Shown here in pieces: positions 5,618 to 10,656 of a stretch of 10,656 nucleotides of DNA; the first letter of the stretch is position 1, and every line of letters starts with the position of its first letter. The position numbers and the translations under genes were made by a program. The stretch covers positions 1 through 10,656 of the forward strand of contig JAFGIT010000229.1 in assembly GCA_016929465.1 (NCBI GenBank). Reading direction: 5' to 3'. The notes below the pieces were generated by a model, which was not told where the DNA came from, ran no database searches, and saw only the letters and a program-made list of their open reading frames with translations. This DNA is from Candidatus Coatesiibacteriota bacterium (GTDB lineage Bacteria > B130-G9).

Positions 5618-7714
5618 ATGGGACAATTCTCTAGGCGAGTTCTTCGCTTCGCGTTGGTGGTTGTCATACTGGGCCTTTCTGGCCTTGTATTTGCACAACA
5701 GGGCCCAGAGATCTATATCACTATAACAAGTCCGTCTCTTATGAGGGAAGAGCCGGCCGCGGATGGCACATTCAATATCCAGTGGACAGATGGCAGCTTT
5801 GGCTACATCACCCTCTTCTACGATTCGGATACCGAAGAGGGCGGCGAGGTTCAGATCAATCCCTTCGCGTTTCCAGCTTTGGAGTTCTCCAATTTCGCTT
5901 GGAACACGAGCAGCATGCCGAACCTCACCGAATGGTACATCGTCGGCAAAATCAGAATGTCGCTCGATGAGAGCGAGGAGTGGATAGACGTTTCCTACAG
6001 CATCGGCACCGTTTACATCAACCGAGTGCTGGAGCCTGTAATAAGGGTGGGTCCCGACACTAATGTTACTGCGGATAGGGCGATAACACTCTCATTCCAG
6101 CTCAGGGGCGTGGGCTATTATTATCTATTTTATGACGTGGATAGGGAGCCCGGTGGCGAAGGCGTCATCATGGGTCCTTCGAGCATGTTCACATACCCCG
6201 ACTTCACGCCGGCAACTTTCGACTGGGAAACGAAGGACCTCCCCCACGGCCAGAGCTACTACATCGTGGGTAGGACAAAGAGCAGCACGAGCAGCTCTGA
6301 ATGGTCATATTCAGAGACTTCTTTGGGGAAAATCACCATAGACCACACTCAGAGCTACTACATAAACGTTCAGGAACCATCCGGGATCGAGTATCTACCG
6401 GTAGGGGACTCGTTCCAGGTCTATTGGGAAGACCACGACCCGAACGTTCTTGCCTACGTTAACTTCTATACCGATACGGATATAGATGATGATCCATCGG
6501 ATGATGTCAGACGTACCCCCCTCCCGATAGCAATATCAGGCACACAGAACAACACGACTATAACGTTCAATGATCTCAGTGATCAGGGCGGTAATATCTA
6601 CTATGTCATCGGAAGAATTGTCGAAAGCAATCAAGGCAACGGCGGGGAAATCCTCGCTGAGGGATATGCAAAGGGCAATATAGTCCTGTATCGTGCTGAG
6701 GGACAGGATACGACTCCGCCGGCTGCGGTTCAGGACCTGAGGGCTGAACCCTGGGGAGACGGCGCGAATGTTACTCTGAGGTGGACCGCTCCCGGAGACG
6801 ACGGCAATTATGGCACCGCCTCATCCTATAACATCCGGTACTCGACCACATTGTTCGAGAACGACGCTGACTTCGCCAGTGGGACCCAGGTGCCTTATAT
6901 TGACACTGTGACCGGCAATATTCCGCTGGAGTCTGGTAACTTGCAGATGGCTGTTGCTCGGGGTCTTTCGCCCTCCACGGTTTATTATTTTGCACTGAAG
7001 GCAACTGACGATGCAGGCAATATCTCACCAATGTCGAACATCGCGTGGACAGACCCATCACTGCCGGTCGAGCTATCGTCATTCGAAGCGGTCCCTGGGG
7101 TCGGTCAGATAATACTCAAGTGGACGACGGCTTCCGAGCGGGATGCAATGGGCTGGCACGTTGCGAGAGCGGACCAGGCAAACGGCGAGTTCAGCATCAT
7201 AACCAACAAGTTGATCCTGGCTTCGGGGACAAGCGCCGAGCCGCATAGCTACAGCTACACCGATACGGCTGTGACGGCAGGAACGACATACTATTACAAG
7301 TTGGTGCTCTACAATCTCGATGGCAGCCGGGAAGAGAGTCTTGTGGTTTCTGGCTCCCCGCTCCTTTCGCCAACGGATCCCATCTCCGATCAATATCCTC
7401 TGATCCTGGCCGGCGGCTTCATGGGCTCGGTAATCGAAACCTCGACAGGCGGCCAATTGACCATCATGGCCATGGTCGATCCACATACAGGATCAGGTCA
7501 AATCGAGAAGGTGGAGTTGCTCTACATGGGAATTCCAGCGGCCGAGCTCTATGACGACGGGACCCATGGGGACGATGTCGCGGGAGACAATATCTTCCAC
7601 GCGACCGTTGATGTCGGACCCGGACTCGCAGCAGGAGATTATATCCTGGAGATCGTCGCCACCGACACGGACGGCAACCAGAGCCCGGTGTTCCCATACG
7701 TGACGGTAAGGTGA
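5618..7714 (+). CDS. Secreted multi-domain beta-sandwich protein with fibronectin type III-like domains
   Basis: 698 residues. Residues 1-26 are a signal peptide (SRRVLR, a long hydrophobic core, FA before Gln27). Three units of about 110 residues follow at about 28-136, 137-243 and 244-359. Each has a (F/Y)Y-x-D-x-D strand followed by an acidic loop, and ends near (W/Y)YIVG(K/R) or YYVIGR. Residues about 364-480 resemble a fibronectin type III domain (TTPPAAVQDL, LRWTAPGDDG, YYFALKATDDAGN). Residues about 483-580 form a second, starting LPVELSSFEA with LKWTTASE. This version is common before C-terminal regions of exported proteins in many environmental bacteria. Residues about 589-698 hold YDDGTHGDDVAGDNIF, an acidic, probably calcium-binding loop seen in bacterial Ig-like domains. 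No catalytic motif, membrane anchor or LPXTG signal is visible. It has its own promoter and terminator, so it is probably monocistronic. A surface or extracellular adhesive or structural role is inferred, not shown. Confidence 0.87.
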   Translation: MGQFSRRVLRFALVVVILGLSGLVFAQQGPEIYITITSPSLMREEPAADGTFNIQWTDGSFGYITLFYDSDTEEGGEVQINPFAFPALEFSNFAWNTSSMPNLTEWYIVGKIRMSLDESEEWIDVSYSIGTVYINRVLEPVIRVGPDTNVTADRAITLSFQLRGVGYYYLFYDVDREPGGEGVIMGPSSMFTYPDFTPATFDWETKDLPHGQSYYIVGRTKSSTSSSEWSYSETSLGKITIDHTQSYYINVQEPSGIEYLPVGDSFQVYWEDHDPNVLAYVNFYTDTDIDDDPSDDVRRTPLPIAISGTQNNTTITFNDLSDQGGNIYYVIGRIVESNQGNGGEILAEGYAKGNIVLYRAEGQDTTPPAAVQDLRAEPWGDGANVTLRWTAPGDDGNYGTASSYNIRYSTTLFENDADFASGTQVPYIDTVTGNIPLESGNLQMAVARGLSPSTVYYFALKATDDAGNISPMSNIAWTDPSLPVELSSFEAVPGVGQIILKWTTASERDAMGWHVARADQANGEFSIITNKLILASGTSAEPHSYSYTDTAVTAGTTYYYKLVLYNLDGSREESLVVSGSPLLSPTDPISDQYPLILAGGFMGSVIETSTGGQLTIMAMVDPHTGSGQIEKVELLYMGIPAAELYDDGTHGDDVAGDNIFHATVDVGPGLAAGDYILEIVATDTDGNQSPVFPYVTVR
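5699..6694 (+). repeat. Three tandem diverged coding units of about 110 residues
   Basis: Units lie at about 5699-6025, 6026-6346 and 6347-6694. Common positions are a tryptophan or aromatic strand (IQW, LSF, VYW), then LFYDSD, LFYDVD or NFYTDTD, an acidic or glycine turn, and a closing YIVGK, YIVGR or VIGR strand. The units are protein repeats only; the DNA has diverged, so they are old duplications. Confidence 0.65.
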
Positions 7715-7780
7715 GATAGCCGTTTAGTCGATGAGGATACCGGAGATATTTCCGGGCTTTAGTGTTCATGTTTATTCAAA

Positions 7781-7811
7781 GGCCGGGCAGCGTGGGCTGC
7801 CTGGCCTTTTT
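7781..7811 (+). terminator. Rho-independent terminator after the fibronectin-like gene
   Basis: GGCCGGGCAGC (7781-7791) pairs with GCTGCCTGGCC (7796-7806) as an 11-bp stem with one G-U pair and a 4-base loop. TTTTT follows at 7807-7811 and AAA precedes the stem. A weaker CCGGA/TCCGG hairpin lies just upstream at 7740-7755. This separates the gene from nfi. Confidence 0.92.
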
Positions 7812-7889
7812 CATTCTGTGAGGAAAAGCCCATCATAACCGAAGCCACTGGGCGTTCCGAGACGAATTCGACCGTCGTTTAGACGGCGA

Positions 7890-7894
7890 GGAGG
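7890..7894 (+). promoter_or_regulatory. Ribosome binding site of nfi, with unusually short spacing
   Basis: GGAGG, within GAGGAGG at 7888-7894, is only two bases from the ATG at 7897. The arrangement GGAG(G)-CC-ATG is the same as at mnmG. No better start follows: residues 1-48 match the normal start of endonuclease V. I see no convincing promoter between the upstream terminator and this site. Confidence 0.6.
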
Positions 7895-7896
7895 CC

Positions 7897-8586
7897 ATGA
7901 AGGTCAATATTCTCCATAGCTGGGAATTGTCATACACGAGGGCCGCAGACCTACAACGGGAGTTGGCGCTCCGTATCATCAGGGAGAACCACGTCGATCG
8001 GCATTCGCTGAGACATGTTGCGGGGACGGACGTGTCATATTCACGGGCAACCAACCGGTGCTACTGCGGCGTCTCGGTGCTCAGCTATCCAGACTTGAAT
8101 GTGGTTCTCGAGGAGACCGCGGTTGTGGAGGCCACGTTTCCGTATATTCCGGGGCTGCTTTCATTCAGAGAAATCCCCGGTCTGATCGATGTCTTCGAAG
8201 CGCTTCGAATCACGCCAGATCTCATCATCGTTGATGGGCAGGGACTTGCTCATCCGAGAAGACTTGGACTGGCATGTCACCTCGGGCTAATCCTGGATAT
8301 ACCGACCATCGGCTGTGCTAAGTCGAGGCTGATCGGCGAGCATGAGATGCCTGCCGCCACAAAGGGTGCCCAGTCTGACCTGTTGGACAAGGGAGAGAAG
8401 GTCGGCGTTGTCCTGAGGAGCAGGACTGGTGTATCTCCAGTCTATGTATCGATAGGTCACAGGATTGACCTTACGACGGCAGCCGAACTCGTGCTGAACT
8501 GCTGCCCGAAGTATCGGCTGCCTGAAACGACCAGGGCAGCTCACCGCCTCGTGTATTCGCTGATGAGGGAACACGAGCAGCAGTAA
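7897..8586 (+). CDS. nfi: Endonuclease V (deoxyinosine 3'-endonuclease)
   Basis: 229 residues, the normal length (E. coli 223). The enzyme cuts the strand at the second phosphodiester bond 3' of deoxyinosine, which forms when adenine is deaminated. It starts repair of such lesions in the cytoplasm and needs a divalent metal. Family motifs appear in order: VAGTDVSY with Asp45; FPYIPGLLSFREIP with Tyr83 of the strand-separating wedge and Glu92; DGQGLAHPRRLGLACHLGL with Asp113 and His119; TIGCAKSRL with Lys142; and VSIGHRID with His187. The Asp/Glu/Asp/Lys set is complete, so the protein should be active. Thermotoga EndoV counterparts are Asp43, Tyr80, Glu89, Asp110 and Lys139. The gene stands between a terminator upstream and a long stem-loop downstream, so it appears to be transcribed alone. 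Confidence 0.96.
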   Translation: MKVNILHSWELSYTRAADLQRELALRIIRENHVDRHSLRHVAGTDVSYSRATNRCYCGVSVLSYPDLNVVLEETAVVEATFPYIPGLLSFREIPGLIDVFEALRITPDLIIVDGQGLAHPRRLGLACHLGLILDIPTIGCAKSRLIGEHEMPAATKGAQSDLLDKGEKVGVVLRSRTGVSPVYVSIGHRIDLTTAAELVLNCCPKYRLPETTRAAHRLVYSLMREHEQQ

Positions 8587-8601
8587 GGGCAAGCTTGAGA
8601 C

Positions 8602-8658
8602 TTAGGATAGGAGGCTCGGGGGCGGCCAAGGCCACCCCCAAACTCGGATGTATCCTAA
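8602..8658. terminator. Long imperfect stem-loop between convergent genes, probable bidirectional terminator
   Basis: The outer arms TTAGGATA (8602-8609) and TATCCTAA (8651-8658) are perfect 8-bp inverted repeats. The core is GGGGG-C-GGCC-AA-GGCC-A-CCCCC (8618-8639), paired except for one C/A mismatch. It starts 15 bases after the nfi stop and ends three bases from the stop of the minus-strand S8 gene. No T run follows on either strand, so it may act as an mRNA 3'-end stabiliser or a Rho-assisted terminator instead. Confidence 0.65.
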
Positions 8659-8661
8659 ACT

Positions 8662-10656
8662 CTAGTAAACGATGAAGCTCCACGACGCGATCGCGACATT
8701 GCTCTTGAAGTTCATTGTCCCGGGATCGGTAAAGGCTGCATACCAGACATAATTGCCCGGCTGCAAAGCCGGCAACTGCTGCTTCACCAGCTCGTAACTG
8801 GGAACGGAGAAGCCCGATGAAAGCGGGAATGAACTCAAGAATGGAGCGATCTGATCGCTGAACGACGGATAGTACAGCCATACACCACCCGGACAAGTGA
8901 GCGCGACATAGAGGTCAACGTCTGCAGTTGGGCCGTTGTTTGTGCAACTTATCCAGAGAATATGCCAACCACCCTGGCTATATGTGTTGCTGTTGAGATT
9001 CAGGTCAGTATCAATGGGATTTGAGCCATAGACGCTCGGGCCTGTATTCACTCCGCTCGAAGGCTCGCGAACCTGTCCGCCCATTCCATCGTAGAAGTAG
9101 AAGTAATACGTGTGTGAGCCCTCGTTGAGATTCGTCGAATACCGATATGTCCCGTTCGCTGCAGCGCCTTCCATTAATGTCAGAGGGTGCTTGACCCCAT
9201 CTACATAGACCACGCCAGTAGCGGGCTCATCACCGTCTGCATCGTAATAATGAACTCCATAGGTGAACTCCTGCGCCCTATTGCCAGCCTCCGGATCGAC
9301 GCCTGCATCTGTCAGAACAGGGGGAGTGTTTCCGGCGCCAACCTCTGGACCGGAGTAGTCGCCGCTCTCTGGTGCCCTCGCGACTGCACCTGACTGATCC
9401 TCGAAACGGAAATAGAAATTGTGTGTGCCCTGAGACAGGTGGGTGTTGTACGCATAGACGCCATCGTGTGGATCGCCCGATATCAGGGCCATTCCGTTTT
9501 CCTCACCGTCTATCACCACGACGCCCGTGGCCGGAGAGTCTCCATCCCCGTCATAGTATCTTGCTGAATAGACGAAATTCGTGTCCGTCGTCCCGCTCTC
9601 AGGGTTTACGCCGGCGTCAGCGAGCAGTGGCTCTATATTCCCCTCTTGCACCGTGGGGCCCGAATACGTGCCGGAATCCGGAAGACGGTCCGTCCCACCT
9701 GAGCCGTCGCTGCATGTGAAATAGTAGCTATGGACGCCAACGGTTAGCTGGTTCGTCTGGAATCTGTAGAATCCTTGATAGGGAGAACCATCGTAGAGGC
9801 TCATCGGAACCTTCGTCCCATCGATGGTGACGCTTATCTCCGTCGGAGTATCCGCATTGGCGTCGTCGTAATACACCTTATAGGTAAAGGTTGTGCCAGG
9901 CCTCGCGATCGTCGGCCAAACCTCACCCTCGGAAAGGACCGGCGCGATGTTCGCCCCACCAATTGTCGGTCCTGAGAAGCTTCCGGAGGTTGGCGATCTC
10001 GCCGAAAGAGAGTCTGCATCTTCGAAGTAGAAGTAGAATGTGTGGCTGCCGGAGCTCAGGGTCGTCGAGTAATGGTATTCGCCGTCCGCCGCTGTCCCGG
10101 ATGCAAGTGACATAACATAGGGAGTCTCATCTATGAATACATTCTTTATGGTCGGTGCGGTCTCGTCGGGATCCTGATAGTGCACCGAATAGGTGAACGT
10201 CGTCGAGATCGAGCCGGCAAATGGTGCAACACCGCCGCCGCTCAAAGTCGGAGCCTTTGTCCCGCTTTCCTCCGCTCCGGTCACGACGAGCGAATACGCC
10301 TGAGGCCCCTCCGGTGTGTTGTGTCCCCGCACTCTGATGGTGTAGTCGCCGGCCGATGGATAGCGGATATATACACACTCTTCGACGTTCAGCCTGTCGT
10401 GGTCGCCGCCAGGAACGGAGAGACCATAGCTGAACCAGTTGCCGCGATATTGATCTCCGTTGGGTGCTGTCACGAGCAGGTCCAGGTCATTGACGAGGTT
10501 CGTCTGCGCTGACTCGAGCGACGGATAGTCGGTCCATACAAGCGTGACCTTGAGCATCTGGGCGGAGGAGACTGTAAGAACGTAATCGTCATAGCTTCCT
10601 GTTTGAAGGCCCGGGCTGACGTCCCAGACCGTCAAAGGCGTGCTGTCGCCATCGAA
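8662..10656 (-). CDS. C-terminal part of a secreted subtilisin-like (S8) serine peptidase with four Ig-like repeats
   Basis: The frame is open to the right edge, giving 664 visible residues. The TTG at 10635 is internal, and the true start and catalytic domain lie outside. Residues 1-130 match the C-terminal beta-barrel after the catalytic domain of KP-43-type subtilases: LKVTLVWTDYP (35-45), NLVNDLDLLVTAPNG (53-67), YRGNWF, RLNVEECV (88-95) and GHNTPEGPQAYSLVVTG (111-127). The peptidase assignment rests on this domain alone, because the Asp/His/Ser triad is not visible. Four repeats of about 102 residues follow at 134-235, 236-339, 340-442 and 443-545. Residues 546-664 are the module shared with the FGE-like protein. 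Such enzymes are exported and degrade external protein; the repeats probably act as a stalk or binding region. The gene ends in TAG next to the stem-loop at 8602-8658. A non-peptidase protein carrying the same barrel is possible but less likely. Confidence 0.82.
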   Translation of the reverse strand, partial: FDGDSTPLTVWDVSPGLQTGSYDDYVLTVSSAQMLKVTLVWTDYPSLESAQTNLVNDLDLLVTAPNGDQYRGNWFSYGLSVPGGDHDRLNVEECVYIRYPSAGDYTIRVRGHNTPEGPQAYSLVVTGAEESGTKAPTLSGGGVAPFAGSISTTFTYSVHYQDPDETAPTIKNVFIDETPYVMSLASGTAADGEYHYSTTLSSGSHTFYFYFEDADSLSARSPTSGSFSGPTIGGANIAPVLSEGEVWPTIARPGTTFTYKVYYDDANADTPTEISVTIDGTKVPMSLYDGSPYQGFYRFQTNQLTVGVHSYYFTCSDGSGGTDRLPDSGTYSGPTVQEGNIEPLLADAGVNPESGTTDTNFVYSARYYDGDGDSPATGVVVIDGEENGMALISGDPHDGVYAYNTHLSQGTHNFYFRFEDQSGAVARAPESGDYSGPEVGAGNTPPVLTDAGVDPEAGNRAQEFTYGVHYYDADGDEPATGVVYVDGVKHPLTLMEGAAANGTYRYSTNLNEGSHTYYFYFYDGMGGQVREPSSGVNTGPSVYGSNPIDTDLNLNSNTYSQGGWHILWISCTNNGPTADVDLYVALTCPGGVWLYYPSFSDQIAPFLSSFPLSSGFSVPSYELVKQQLPALQPGNYVWYAAFTDPGTMNFKSNVAIASWSFIVY
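8665..9021 (-). other. Region encoding the shared surface-protein module, copy B
   Basis: Encodes the last 119 residues of the S8-type protein. It carries DVDLYVAL, CPGG, YYPSFSD, LSSGFSVP and PGNYVWYAAFTDPG, each with a counterpart in the same order after the signal peptide of the FGE-like protein. The coding strands and domain contexts differ, so this is not a recent local duplication. Confidence 0.7.
9022..10257 (-). repeat. Four tandem coding repeats of about 102 residues (Ig-like)
   Basis: Units read leftward at about 10257-9952, 9951-9640, 9639-9331 and 9330-9022. Each begins (K/N)-x-x-P-x-L, then F-x-Y-x-(V/A)-x-Y-x-D, a V-x-(I/V)-D strand, G-x-Y-x-(Y/F)-x-T-x-L, G-x-H-x-(F/Y)-YF, and ends P-x-SG-x-x-x-GP. 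This is a common extracellular repeat style in environmental bacteria. The units differ clearly from each other, so they are not freshly amplified. Confidence 0.8.

Noticed and set aside
9022-10257. CRISPR array or DNA-level tandem repeat
   Set aside because: The periodicity of about 306-312 bases is in frame and visible only in the protein; there are no identical short repeats with spacers.
10633-10635. TTG at 10635 as the start of the S8-type protein
   Set aside because: The same frame continues to the window edge (FDGDSTP before it), and the domain begins further upstream.

Overview
The window looks like chromosomal DNA of a free-living Gram-negative-type bacterium, most plausibly an uncultivated lineage known mainly from metagenomes. 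This is an inference from the domain style (PKD plus FGE-sulfatase modules, an 'LPVELSSF' fibronectin module, long tandem Ig-like repeats on a secreted subtilase). Nothing seen pins a phylum. Base composition is moderate, slightly GC-rich by eye. Genes use Shine-Dalgarno signals and sigma70-like promoters. There is no tRNA, rRNA, CRISPR array, insertion sequence or phage gene.

Layout from left to right. (1) 1-249: a short leader with a perfect 7-bp hairpin (56-72) and a strong sigma70-like promoter (173-200). (2) 250-1956, plus strand: a secreted protein with a novel-looking N-terminal module, two PKD domains and an FGE-sulfatase domain without the catalytic cysteine pair. (3) 1855-5273, minus strand: mnmE then mnmG, the two subunits of the enzyme that modifies wobble uridine in tRNA. 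The mnmG end overlaps the end of the first gene, tail to tail, by 102 bp. (4) 5274-5617: a divergent intergenic region with a candidate promoter on each strand. (5) 5618-7714, plus strand: a secreted beta-sandwich protein with three copies of a unit of about 110 residues, two fibronectin-like domains and a C-terminal domain. A clear intrinsic terminator follows. (6) 7897-8586, plus strand: endonuclease V (nfi). (7) 8602-8658: a long imperfect stem-loop between convergent genes. (8) 8662-10656, minus strand: the C-terminal 664 residues of a subtilisin-like (S8) secreted peptidase; its catalytic domain lies beyond the right edge.

How the genes relate. MnmE and MnmG act together in one complex and look co-transcribed. 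Nfi repairs deaminated bases and stands alone. The three large exported proteins are probably cell-surface or extracellular. Two of them, the FGE-like protein and the S8 peptidase, share a module of about 115 residues, N-terminal in one and C-terminal in the other. This shared module is the most interesting observation here. I see no dedicated defence, secretion or biosynthetic system.
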